Of a stretch of 64,000 nucleotides of DNA, positions 28,709 through 37,974 are shown in pieces. Position numbers and translations under genes: made by a program. The stretch is from Dyadobacter koreensis (GTDB taxonomy: Bacteria; Bacteroidota; Bacteroidia; Cytophagales; Spirosomataceae), in assembly GCF_900108855.1 (NCBI RefSeq), contig NZ_FNXY01000001.1:310001-374000 (forward strand), written 5' to 3'. Within the stretch, counting starts at the first letter, position 1, and each line of letters opens with the position of its first letter. The notes below the pieces were generated by a model. The model worked only from the letters and a program-made list of their open reading frames with translations, was not told the origin of the DNA and ran no database searches.

Positions 28709-30778
28709 TTATTTAAAAGTGACAGAACCCGTTTGCCCGTAGTTCTTTTTTACTTTTTCAAATTCAGATTTTATCTCTTCAAGCTTCTGCGCAGCTATAG
28801 TTTCTCCTGACATCGTAACCGGTTTTTCAAAAACGACCGACGTTTGAGCCAAAGCAGAAACCAATGAAATATCACCCCACTTTAAAATTCCCGGCACATG
28901 AAGCGCCATATTGAAAAAATCAACGGACTCACGCTTGTTAAACTGATAACTTACCAGGCTTCCCCTGACAACGATCGCTTCTTTTCCTTTATAAAGCGCT
29001 GCATACAATAAAGCGGCGATGCCGGCTTCCTTATCCGCAAGAAGCGTTATATCAGTTTCGGGTGACTGAGTTTTCACAAACCCAACCGCGATGTTAATTT
29101 CTTGCACCCATTTGCCCATCACCGTTTCGCCAAGCCATAATGAAGCTCTTGCAAGGGTATGAAAAGGCGGAAGGCTTTTTTCGTAAGCCAGTGTTGCAGC
29201 AGACTGACTTTCCCCGGTTCCCCAAAGATCCATAACTAAAATTCCTTTCCCCTCGCTGGCAAACCTTTCCAGTTCGTCCGGACTCATCATTTTTTTCCCC
29301 TGCGGATTTAAGACAATGACGTATTTATTTTTTCCGGCAGCGGGTTTTTTTAATAAAACAGGGATCAAATGATGCGTGGAGGTTTCCAGAGCGATCCTTT
29401 GCCAGTCGTTAGAAACTTCATAGGTGTGGGTATTGATTAGGGCCGCATCTTCTGAAATTTTCACTAGCTGTCGCAGCTCACTTCTTTTCTTTTCAGCATC
29501 TGCGGATACGGTCTTAAGTGCCAGATTTCTCAGTTCACTTCCTCTTTTTCTGCTGTAATCCGCTATGCTTTCAACCGATGTATCTCTTTTACCGACCTGG
29601 TAAACCATTAGATCCTTCTCCGCTAAAAGCTCGAATGGAATTTCCTTTTTCGCCGCGCCGGTCCCTTTATTTTTCAAATGCAGATCAAAGTATCCAAGCA
29701 TTGTTTCTCTCATCTCCGGCCAGTAACCGTGTCCGGTATTAAAGAGCTGATAACTGATTTTATCAAGTGCGCCCAGCATATCAAATACCTGCAAAGCATT
29801 TTCATAACTTCTGAGCATTTCTGCCGGAATGAATGCCGGGTTCGTATCATGCAAAGCACTGGCCATTTTCAAAGCACGCGGTGCAATCATGGCCAGCACA
29901 CCTGCTTCTTCGGTAAATGTAAGACCTTCCGGCAAAAGCTCACAGACGCAGTTGCTGCGCATGATGTAGGCTTCGAAAGTGCCAACACTTACCACAGGCA
30001 TACATGCTTTTACGCGTTCATCCAGTGCCGAAAGCCACATGGTTTGATTTCCTCCCCCGCTTGCTCCGGTTGCTCCTATCTGGTTCTTATCGACATAGGG
30101 AAGTGAGCTTAAAAGGTCGACCCCTCGGATGTTGTCCGAGATCTGTACGCCCATCAGCGTTTCACCTAAGTTCATGATGGATGCGCCAAGATTTGAGCCG
30201 TGATATTCATGCACGCCGTGAACCGTAGTGCGCTCACCCGATCCCCAAGCGTCTATAACCAGACAAACATAACCATTCAAAGCCAGCGTATGGCCCAGGG
30301 ACTGCACCACCTCATTGCTTTTACCGTTGGGCCAATGCCCGTGCATAGCAATTACGGCCGGGAAACTTCCTTTACCTTTTGGCACATACAGATTAGCCGT
30401 AGCATAAATTCCCGGTCGCGTTTGAAAAATAATGTTTTTGACCGAATAACCTTGAAGCTGGTGTGTCCTGGTTTCTTTGTAGTTTAAGGCAAGTTCGTGA
30501 TTGATGACGGCACCGGATTTTTCAAGAATTTTCCCGGTAAGCGTTTTTTTATAATCAGTCCAACCGACTTTGTTTTGCGGCAGCTGATGTTTTCTATAAT
30601 GCAAAACCGCCTTCTGCCGAAAATCTTTTTCAATCAGATCTATGTTATCACCACCAAAGACAGCCGGCAAACTATCGGTTTTACTTGTCATAACTTTTTC
30701 AGCCTGCTTTGCCTCTAACACAAAACAGTTCATCCAAACATAGAGAAACAGGATACCTCTTAAAATCGACTTGTTCAT
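28709..30778 (-). CDS. Secreted two-lobed alpha/beta hydrolase, acetyl-xylan-esterase type
   Basis: About 689 residues when started at the ATG at 30778, which is directly followed by a signal peptide (SILRGILFLYVWMNCFVLEA); an ATG at 30850 would add a basic leader. Lobe 1 is a complete esterase: VIAMHGHWPNGKS, nucleophile elbow GATGASGGGNQTMW, and a His in NTGHGYWPEM. Lobe 2 (VIVLNPQGKKM, GILVMDLWGTGES) keeps the fold pattern but has no GxSxG, reading LLADKEAGIAALL instead. Probably removes acetyl or similar esters from the glycan before GH109 action. First gene of the minus-strand operon next to the LacI site. Confidence 0.88.
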   Translation of the reverse strand: MNKSILRGILFLYVWMNCFVLEAKQAEKVMTSKTDSLPAVFGGDNIDLIEKDFRQKAVLHYRKHQLPQNKVGWTDYKKTLTGKILEKSGAVINHELALNYKETRTHQLQGYSVKNIIFQTRPGIYATANLYVPKGKGSFPAVIAMHGHWPNGKSNEVVQSLGHTLALNGYVCLVIDAWGSGERTTVHGVHEYHGSNLGASIMNLGETLMGVQISDNIRGVDLLSSLPYVDKNQIGATGASGGGNQTMWLSALDERVKACMPVVSVGTFEAYIMRSNCVCELLPEGLTFTEEAGVLAMIAPRALKMASALHDTNPAFIPAEMLRSYENALQVFDMLGALDKISYQLFNTGHGYWPEMRETMLGYFDLHLKNKGTGAAKKEIPFELLAEKDLMVYQVGKRDTSVESIADYSRKRGSELRNLALKTVSADAEKKRSELRQLVKISEDAALINTHTYEVSNDWQRIALETSTHHLIPVLLKKPAAGKNKYVIVLNPQGKKMMSPDELERFASEGKGILVMDLWGTGESQSAATLAYEKSLPPFHTLARASLWLGETVMGKWVQEINIAVGFVKTQSPETDITLLADKEAGIAALLYAALYKGKEAIVVRGSLVSYQFNKRESVDFFNMALHVPGILKWGDISLVSALAQTSVVFEKPVTMSGETIAAQKLEEIKSEFEKVKKNYGQTGSVTFK

Positions 30779-30955
30779 CAGCAGAAAATCAGGACGTTTT
30801 CGTGATAGATATGACCCTTCAAAACGCCCCCGAAATCTTCCGTATAACATATTGACCGTTTTTGTTGAATCCAGTTAATGCCATTTTTTATATTAGCATT
30901 TTCAATATTACAACGATTTTATATTGAACGAAGCATCAATACAGATAAATAGTAG

Positions 30956-30969
30956 CGAGAACGTTAACG
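30956..30969. promoter_or_regulatory. LacI-type operator in the esterase/LacI divergent region
   Basis: CGAGAACGTTAACG, an imperfect palindrome around central CG, within GCGAGAACGTTAACGAAAAC. Twelve of 14 bases or more agree with the site before SusC (23564). It is ~180 bases from the esterase start and ~130 from the LacI start, so one site could serve both. Confidence 0.65.
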
Positions 30970-31096
30970 AAAACTATAATAGAAAGGGAAAATTTATATT
31001 GTTACAAACCTGTACATTAAAGTATATTTCTATTCATCCAACACTAAGCAGATAATTTGTACTTTCGGCTTTAAATAAATAATACTAAGAAGCATC

Positions 31097-32116
31097 ATGC
31101 GCCGCAGATACATAACCATCAAGGATATTGCAAAAGCACTTGACATTTCGGTTGCCACAGTGTCACGGGCGCTCAGGGATACCTATGACGTAAATTCTCA
31201 GACGCGTCAGAAGGTTTTGGCCATGGCCAATGAGCTGAACTACAAGCCTAACTTTAACGCCACGGGCCTGGTCAAAAGAAGTACGCACAACATCGGCGTG
31301 ATTATACCGGCTATTACAAATTATTATTTTTCCACAGTTATTACTGGTATCCAGGAGGTGGCAAAAGATCATGGATTTAACCTGATTCTTTTTCTAACGA
31401 ATGACTCGCCGGAGGTAGAAATTAAGATCGTTGAAGATTTATCGGTGAGCAGCCTGGACGGTATACTGGCTTGTGTATCCGCCCATGAAAATAATTACGC
31501 ACATTTCATTGAGATCATTGATGACGGGCTTCCCGTCGTATTTTTTGACCGGGTGGCCGATAACATTACGGCTTCAAAAGTAATGCAGGATGACTATAAC
31601 GGGGCTTTCGCTGCGGTGCAGCATCTGATCGATTGCGGATATAAAAGAATTGCGCACATTACCGGCCCAAAGGACCTGCTTCTGACACAAAAGCGGCTTA
31701 GCGGCTATGAACATGCCCTTAAGATAAACAATCTGACCATTGATCCTTCACTGATTATTCACTCGGGCTTTTCGCAGGCCGACGGGATCAGTGATATTTC
31801 ACTGCTATTTGCTCAGAATACTCAGGCTCCCGATGCTATTTTTGCCGTAAATGACAGAAAGGGAATCGGAGCGATTTTAGCCTTAAAGCAAAAGAATATT
31901 TTAATTGGAAAAGAAATTGGTGTAATCGGATTTACCAATGACCCGATTTGCGAAATTATCTCGCCCACCTTATCGACAGTTGCAGAACCTGCTTATGAAA
32001 TCGGGAAAACAAGTTGTTCTTTGCTTTTAAAACATATTAATAAAGCCGCCTTTGCTGCTCAAAATGTTACGCTTTCTGCAGAACTAATTGTTCGTGAATC
32101 CACCCAGAGAGGCTAA
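31097..32116 (+). CDS. LacI-family transcriptional regulator of the amino-sugar locus
   Basis: 339 residues. N-terminal LacI helix-turn-helix (TIKDIAKALDISVATVSRAL, ~7-26, then NELNYKPNFNATGLVKR) and a periplasmic-binding-protein-like effector domain (HNIGVIIPAITNYYFS; VVFFDRVADNI; RIAHITGPKDLLLTQKRL). Transcribed away from the esterase-GH109-nagB-transporter-nagA operon. Two matching palindromes, one in the divergent region and one before SusC, mark its likely regulon. Effector is probably a hexosamine or its phosphate. Confidence 0.94.
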   Translation: MRRRYITIKDIAKALDISVATVSRALRDTYDVNSQTRQKVLAMANELNYKPNFNATGLVKRSTHNIGVIIPAITNYYFSTVITGIQEVAKDHGFNLILFLTNDSPEVEIKIVEDLSVSSLDGILACVSAHENNYAHFIEIIDDGLPVVFFDRVADNITASKVMQDDYNGAFAAVQHLIDCGYKRIAHITGPKDLLLTQKRLSGYEHALKINNLTIDPSLIIHSGFSQADGISDISLLFAQNTQAPDAIFAVNDRKGIGAILALKQKNILIGKEIGVIGFTNDPICEIISPTLSTVAEPAYEIGKTSCSLLLKHINKAAFAAQNVTLSAELIVRESTQRG

Positions 32117-32312
32117 GAAAAGTATCACTGAACAATGGATCATACGTTATTCAAACTCCTATCTGCGCGACTTCATAAAGCTCTAGACAATTTACAACAC
32201 TTAACAAAGCGACTACTCCGGTGGAAAAAATAAAGTCAATTGAAGCTTCCTGTTCATTCGTCTGGTGTAATCCTATTGAAATAGATTTCACCGCTAAAAG
32301 AAGAAAAAATAA

Positions 32313-32531
32313 ACTGCAGTAGAAAATGTATCTAAGGATTTACATATCACGGTTCGAGCTCTGCACCGCGCATCAGTGGCAAGTGAAAGTTTGATACGGC
32401 TCGGCCTATCAGCCACGAATTCGCTTCTGCAAACAACCGCCGATTACATCCGGGGCCTATGTAAGCCGGAAGGCCTAACCTGGAAAAGCATATTTAAATC
32501 CTTACAATACCTGAGTCGGCCGAAAAAGTAA
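32313..32531 (+). pseudogene. Coding-like remnant without a start codon
   Basis: Open frame of 72 codons to TAA with no ATG at its head. It contains LHITVRALHRASVASESLIR, LGLSATNSLLQTTADYIRGL and LTWKSIFKSLQYLSRPKK, whose composition looks like real helical protein. I do not recognise the family. It sits between the LacI gene and the broken hydrolase gene, in a zone of decay, so I read it as the 3' end of a lost gene. Confidence 0.4.
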
Positions 32532-32616
32532 TAATTAACGGTTAACACTAAACCTACAAAAGACGCCTGCCAATACTTTTTGTAACCTTTGGGTATGTCT
32601 GTTCCTTAACAATGCC

Positions 32617-33342
32617 ATGATTAATCATGCACAAACTAGTTTACAACCACTGAGCAGTAAGCGTGCACAACAATTTACCACCCGGGACACATTGTTTGCA
32701 ATACCGCATATAAACCTTGATGAGTGGCGGGACAAGCCTTATCGCCATCGCTGTGTATGGCGGTTTCAACGGCATAGGCGCGCGTCTATAATTATATTTC
32801 CCGCCGAGAGATCGCTATCAGGAACGCTTTTTTACGGTCATTACTTCTTTTTCCGATAACGAAAATCTCGCACAGAGAGCTTATGGGGAGCAAGATAAAA
32901 TAGGTTTTGCCATCACACACGGCTCTTACTTCATTGAAACAACTGGTGGTGGGCCCGTCGACTTGACTAAACCTGAGTTGAACGAGCCCACCTTGGATGC
33001 TTTAGCGTAAACGACGCAACCGCCCAATTTCCCAAAGTGATTTCTACCGAAATATATGGCGACAAACTGCTGTATTGCTACGCGTTTGGAGAATGTGGTG
33101 GTAAATACTGCACGGTGGGCAGCATTGAAAATACGACCGGCGTTTGGGATCGCGTGATCCCATATGTGCTGGGTTCACCTATGCCAATAACTAACGTTTT
33201 TTCCGTCCGCATGCACGCCATGCGAATCTTGAAAGACAAATCTACTGTAAATATTGACGCATTAGAACCTAGTGGAAGCGGGAATATGCACGTAGGCTTA
33301 AACGAGGAGAAAGCGACTCTTAGTGAGGTCACAAAGATGGGA
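32617..33342 (+). pseudogene. Broken secreted hydrolase-like gene (at least three frame breaks)
   Basis: Consecutive pieces in different frames form one protein: AIPHINLDEWRDKPY; VYGGFNGIGARL; YFPPRDRYQERFFTVITSFS, ENLAQRAYGEQDKIGFAITH, GSYFIETTGGGPVDLT; then after TAA and a shift NDATAQFPKVISTEIYGDKL, YCYAFGECGGKYCTVGSIEN, TTGVWDRVIPYVLGSPMPI, VFSVRMHAMRILKDK. The pattern resembles a large alpha/beta-hydrolase-like family with a GGSGG nucleophile elbow; here that spot reads GECGG. The similarity is from memory. The 3' end is cut near the stop of the permease gene on the other strand. Confidence 0.7.
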
Positions 33343-33369
33343 GATAAATCAACAAGATCATGTATTAAG

Positions 33370-36060
33370 CTACTCATTCCGCAAATTCTTCACAGGATCC
33401 ATCATGGCAGCTTTGATTGTTTGAAAACTCACTGTGATTAGGGTAGTCAAAATAGCCCCAAAACCTGCAATTAAGAACATCCACCAGTCAATACCAATTC
33501 GGTAAGGATAGCTTTGAAGCCACTTGCCGAGACTATACCAGGCGATGGGCGACGCAACAAAAAAAGAGAAACTCACAAGCTTTACAAAATCACTTGACAA
33601 CAAAGTCACAATTTCAGCGACAGATGCTCCTAAAACCTTACGAATTCCAACTTCTTTTTCGCGCTGTTCTGCTGCTTGAACGACTAATCCAAAAATACCC
33701 AATGCAGAAAGAAACATGGTAAGAGTACTGAAAAATACGAACAATTGCTGTAGTTTGCTTTCGGCTTCATATTGTTTAGTTAATAAATCTTCCACAGAAT
33801 TTATTTCAAGAAGTTTTGCCGCAAAGAACTTCTTCCAAAGTTTTTTCAAAGAAGCATTGACATTGGTTTCCATTCCTGGTTTTGTCCGGATAAGCATGCT
33901 ACCGTATTGAGCTGAACGTTGCGCTATGATAACCGTCGGTTTGATGGTTTCGTAAAGCGACTCATTATTAAAATTCTCAATAACACCAATTGGGACTGTG
34001 CTTGCATTCTTAATCTGAATGCCAAGTTCTTTTATATGTAGGATTTTTGCCGCAGATTCTGTGAGCAACGAGCTTTGTCGCGATTGCTCTTCCTCATATT
34101 TTTTCCAGTTCACTTCCCGTAAGGAATCTGCATTAAGGACATCAGCACCATATTTTAGGTCAAATGTTCTTCCCCTGACCAATCTCAATCCGAGCGTTCG
34201 GGGCAAATCAATATCACCGGCAATGTACCATACCTTTACCTTATTCTTTTGATTGGCCGGATCTTCCACATCCTGGCTCATAAATCCGGCTCCCCCAGTC
34301 GGTAACCATTGACTGATGCTTGAACTGACTACCCCAGGAATTTGGTTGACTTCATTTTTGAAAGCTTCACTTTTACCCTCCCAGGATACACCTCCGATTG
34401 TTAACAGGTTATTTTTATTATAACCTAAATTTTTGTTTTCCATATAACTGAGTTGCTGCCGAACCACAATCGTAGCAAACAGAACCACAATAGAAATAGT
34501 AAACTGTGTGATGACCAGCCCCTTCCGAAGCCAGTTTTGTCTCGATATGGATGTAGAAATCACACCACGGATGGTATCTGTGGGTTTAAGTCCTGAAATC
34601 ATCCAGGCAGGATAAAATCCTGTAAATAAACAGGTAAGGAAGATCACACCAATAGCACTTGCTGCCAATGAAGGATTCGAAGTGAAGGTTTGCACCAGTT
34701 TGTGACCCAGGAAAGATTCAACCGATTTTAAGGAAAAGTAGTAAACAAGAATGGCTGCCGAAAACGAGATGCCGAAAAGTAAAAATGTTTCTGCCAGTAT
34801 TTGCATCATCAACTGATAACGAGAGCCACTTAATATTCGTCTTATACCCGTTTCCTTTAATCTGGAAAATGCCCGGGCAGTACTCAGGTTCACAAAATTG
34901 ACGCAAGCAATAAATAACAATAACAATGCTACGCCTGCAAAAATATGGATCGTACGTGCACTTCCTTTAATTTTCTGGTTTTGTGCAAAGTCAGAATTCA
35001 AATAAATGTCTTGCATCGGTTGAAATTCGAAGGTCTGGTCCCGATCATCCTTCATCACGCGTGAATACCATGAATTCACTCTTGCCTGAAACTTGTTCAT
35101 ATCCGTTCCGCGCTTCATCAATAGATAATTCTGGGAGAATTCAGACGCACCATCTGTACTAAATGTTAAAACTCTATTCTGCTGCACCTGTATCACGTCT
35201 GCCCTTAGATGCGAATTATAAGGAAGATCTTCCATTACACCCGTAATCAGATATGGATTTGCTTTGTCTCCATATGATGGCGTGTCATAAATGATTTTAC
35301 CAACAGGGTCCTGATTTATGAAAAACTTATTGCGGAAGGTTTCTGAAATGACAATATTTTTGTTGCCCGCCTGGTACAGACTTGGATTGCCGGACAACAC
35401 CTTTACATCCAGCATCTGCCAAGCGGTGGTATCCATCCGAAGCACATTGGTTTTAACCCCGTTCATTTCTCCTTTCGTCAGATTCAAATAAGAAGTTCCC
35501 TGCGATATGCTGGAGTAGTTTTCCACTTCTGGATAATTCTTTTTTAGTTCAGCCGCCAGACTTGAATTGGAATAAGAACCGCGTTCATACATACCTTCTC
35601 CTCTTTTATCTATAGTCACTATACGGTATAGATCATTGCTTCTTGCCCATTGTTTATCGTACGAAAGGCTGTCGATCACCACAGTTGCTACCATCATACA
35701 AGCCCAAAGGCCAATAGTGAGGCCCACCAGATGTATGAATGAGTAGCCTTTATTTTTAATCAAAACCCGGGAGCCGATTTTAAAGTAGTTTCCTAACATA
35801 ATGAAGTTGAAAAAAAGTTGGGGGGATTGAGATAATTTTTGTCTCTTTATGATGCTTGGGCGGATCAGACCCACCACTTCTCTTCTATACAGCGCACTTG
35901 CTTTTTTAGCCCCAAAACGGCAGACACGTAATGCGTAGCGTTCATGAAGATCGCCGATAAGTGTCTCGCGTAAATGTGGCGCGCAGATCCAGCGGGCAAA
36001 ACGGTCCAGCCATTTTGGTGGTTGTGGAATTTCTTGTCTTGAATAATTCTTGAATGACAT
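33370..36060 (-). CDS. ABC transporter permease, MacB/FtsX type with prefix domain
   Basis: 896 residues. N-terminal prefix domain (~1-75, PPKWLDRFARWICAPHLRETLIGDLHERY) precedes the first membrane helix (~105-125). Then two MacB-type periplasmic domains and two FtsX helix bundles (FVNLSTARAFSRLKETGIRR ~ 390-410; REKEVGIRKVLGASVAEIV ~ 790-810). No ATPase domain, so the ATP-binding partner is elsewhere. It is 21 bases downstream of a PadR gene, the usual pair for this prefix-domain type. Transported substrate unknown. Confidence 0.93.
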   Translation of the reverse strand: MSFKNYSRQEIPQPPKWLDRFARWICAPHLRETLIGDLHERYALRVCRFGAKKASALYRREVVGLIRPSIIKRQKLSQSPQLFFNFIMLGNYFKIGSRVLIKNKGYSFIHLVGLTIGLWACMMVATVVIDSLSYDKQWARSNDLYRIVTIDKRGEGMYERGSYSNSSLAAELKKNYPEVENYSSISQGTSYLNLTKGEMNGVKTNVLRMDTTAWQMLDVKVLSGNPSLYQAGNKNIVISETFRNKFFINQDPVGKIIYDTPSYGDKANPYLITGVMEDLPYNSHLRADVIQVQQNRVLTFSTDGASEFSQNYLLMKRGTDMNKFQARVNSWYSRVMKDDRDQTFEFQPMQDIYLNSDFAQNQKIKGSARTIHIFAGVALLLLFIACVNFVNLSTARAFSRLKETGIRRILSGSRYQLMMQILAETFLLFGISFSAAILVYYFSLKSVESFLGHKLVQTFTSNPSLAASAIGVIFLTCLFTGFYPAWMISGLKPTDTIRGVISTSISRQNWLRKGLVITQFTISIVVLFATIVVRQQLSYMENKNLGYNKNNLLTIGGVSWEGKSEAFKNEVNQIPGVVSSSISQWLPTGGAGFMSQDVEDPANQKNKVKVWYIAGDIDLPRTLGLRLVRGRTFDLKYGADVLNADSLREVNWKKYEEEQSRQSSLLTESAAKILHIKELGIQIKNASTVPIGVIENFNNESLYETIKPTVIIAQRSAQYGSMLIRTKPGMETNVNASLKKLWKKFFAAKLLEINSVEDLLTKQYEAESKLQQLFVFFSTLTMFLSALGIFGLVVQAAEQREKEVGIRKVLGASVAEIVTLLSSDFVKLVSFSFFVASPIAWYSLGKWLQSYPYRIGIDWWMFLIAGFGAILTTLITVSFQTIKAAMMDPVKNLRNE

Positions 36061-36081
36061 AAGTGACTAGAGTTAAAGTTT

Positions 36082-36429
36082 TCAGGAAAGATCAAGTCCG
36101 ACTTTTGATAGAACCTCTGGTAAAATCCGATCCCATAAATTATTACGAACCGCCCTTGTCTCCTTTAAAATCCGCACACCATATGTTGTTATCGTGAAAA
36201 GCCTTTTCCTTCGCCCGCCGCGTTCAGGAGTTGCTTCGCCGAAGGACGAACTCAGATAACCCTTATCTTCTAACCTTTGTAATGCAGCATGAACTGCTCC
36301 GGTACTGACTGAATATTTTGTTTCCTTTTCCAGCTCTTCGGCAATTACAACAGCATAAGCTTTGGGCGACATCGCAGCAACGGCAAGCAGTACTATTTCC
36401 TCAAATTCTCCCAGATCGCTTCTTCTCAT
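36082..36429 (-). CDS. PadR-family transcriptional regulator
   Basis: 115 residues with the PadR winged helix (EEIVLLAVAAMSPKAYAVVI; TGAVHAALQRLEDKGYLSSS; ERGGRRKRLFTITTYG). Encoded just upstream of, and probably co-transcribed with, the prefix-domain permease. Two 16-base palindromes 21 bases apart lie 125-161 bases upstream and are candidate binding sites. Confidence 0.93.
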   Translation of the reverse strand: MRRSDLGEFEEIVLLAVAAMSPKAYAVVIAEELEKETKYSVSTGAVHAALQRLEDKGYLSSSFGEATPERGGRRKRLFTITTYGVRILKETRAVRNNLWDRILPEVLSKVGLDLS

Positions 36430-37000
36430 ACGTCCGTATTTTTACTTGATTCCTCTATATCATCTATTTTGGTATATTAAATCCATGCCTGATATTTTAA
36501 GTTGCGAAAGGAAGTTGTAAACGGCATTTTAGGAAGCTAGACTATTTGAACTTTGTTCGTTTTCGGACAGGGTTTGTTCGCCAATGAACAGGTGTGAAAA
36601 GTTTTAGCGGGATATAACTAGTTTCTAATGGTAAATGCAGTAGTAGGATTACGATAAATTAGGTTTGTTTCTTCATTTTCGAAATGGATAAGTATCTAAA
36701 CTTATTAGTAAAACTTAATTCCTCACTAATTGCAAAAAAATGCCCCTCAATTTACTGCCCAAGAACTTATGCATGTCATAAAAAACGGTGATTTTTAGAG
36801 ATTTGAGATTAAGAGTTAATGTTCCGGGAAATCAGGTTTTCGTGAAATCCTCTATGCTTGATAATCAATGTTATCTTAAGTGATTATTACGGGAACAAGG
36901 GGGAAGTGAAGTTTTGAAAAGTTCTTGGTATAGTACAAGGAGAACGCACTTTTCCCATTTGTGTTACAGACCTGTAACTGTATTGGGAAAGACGATAAAA
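36430..37000. other. Intergenic region, palindromes near left end, otherwise nothing seen
   Basis: Besides the tandem palindromes at 36554-36590 there is no coding-like frame. The remainder is AT-rich. Confidence 0.45.
36554..36590. promoter_or_regulatory. Tandem 16-base palindromes upstream of padR-type gene
   Basis: TGTTCGTTTTCGGACA (36554-36569) and TGTTCGCCAATGAACA (36575-36590). Each has inverted ends TGTTC/GAACA or TGTTCG/CGGACA; their starts are 21 bases apart, so they lie on one face of the helix. Likely operator of the PadR protein or upstream activator site. Confidence 0.55.
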
Positions 37001-37390
37001 CTATTTGGAGGAAATGCTCCATATGATCTCTCGATCATCAATATCAGATTGAATAGGGCAGTTATTATTTTTGAATTCACAGAATAAGGTACCATCACAG
37101 TTGTAATATGCAGGTGCATAATCGACGCCAGGACAGCAGATGCCTATTTCAAATATTATCTCGCCATGAACCTGCCCCCGAGCGATGTAAAAGCATCCTG
37201 AAAAGTTAGTAGAACATGAACCTTTACTACTATAGGCTTCCAACTCACGTATTTTTTCCTTGAGCCAAGTTGAATTTTTTAATACATTATCACTTTTACA
37301 ATCCTTATTATCAATATTCCTTGGCTCAGTTTGTTGACAGGATGCTCCAACAAATACTAAAAATGAGAGGTAGTACAAGAATTTGATCAT
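37001..37390 (-). CDS. Small cysteine-rich lipoprotein of unknown function
   Basis: 129 residues. Lipoprotein signal MIKFLYYLSFLVFVGASC with Cys at 18. The mature part has about nine Cys (GSCSTNFSGCFYIARGQ; GICCPGVDYAPAYYNCDGTLFCEF), which suggests disulfides in the periplasm or outside. I do not recognise a family, though the shape resembles small secreted plasmid- or phage-borne lipoproteins. No operon partner. Confidence 0.7.
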   Translation of the reverse strand: MIKFLYYLSFLVFVGASCQQTEPRNIDNKDCKSDNVLKNSTWLKEKIRELEAYSSKGSCSTNFSGCFYIARGQVHGEIIFEIGICCPGVDYAPAYYNCDGTLFCEFKNNNCPIQSDIDDREIIWSISSK

Positions 37391-37692
37391 AGTAGGTATT
37401 AATTTCTATAGATGACTCATTCAAGCCTCAGAACGTTGTAATAGATAAAAATAAGTTTTAAAAAACCTGCGTTTATAGATGCCAGAAAACGGACGATTCA
37501 TTATTGGCTTAAACCAGGCAAAAACTCTATTCGATTAATTGTTTTAGCAATATGGATCGATCGTGGATATTGCAAAACTCTAATAAATCGGAATAGCATC
37601 ATCATTTATTTTATTGAAATAAATGATGATAGCTCTCGAAAGGAAATATACCAACTAAAACAATGCTTTTCTATATCGATTAGAAGATTGTA
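37391..37692. other. Intergenic, nothing seen
   Basis: Promoter side of the small lipoprotein gene; contains a short AT-rich inverted repeat (ATCATCATTTATTT against AAATAAATGATGAT, ~37597-37630) but no gene. Confidence 0.4.
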
Positions 37693-37865
37693 TGGAGAAT
37701 TCGGACGCGTAGACCATATGATTCCGTGACAGATTGACCATCAAAAGAATATTACTCCCCATATGCTAAATAATGTTAAATCATTTACTTACACCGGCCA
37801 ATTCCAAGCAAAAAGCCCTACCCTCAATTTCCAAATTTTGGTGATCATTGGCTCCGAATTCTTCA
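37693..37865. mobile_element. MITE-like repeat, copy 3
   Basis: 173 bases; left end TGGAGAATTCGGA, right end TCCGAATTCTTCA (one mismatch in 13). Shared blocks with copies 1 and 2: GACGCGT, CATATGATTCCGTG, GATTGACCATCA, ATGCTAAATAAT, CTCAATTTCCAAATT. It lies ~110 bases downstream of a broken AraC gene, as copy 2 lies behind another broken AraC gene. Confidence 0.75.
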
Positions 37866-37974
37866 CTTTATCACCAAAACTGACAATTGTATCTTTTAGA
37901 AGGCGTATTAATATGACCAATGATTTTTTGCAGAAGGATTTACGACTGTAACTTCATTTCCCGTCAAATAAAGG

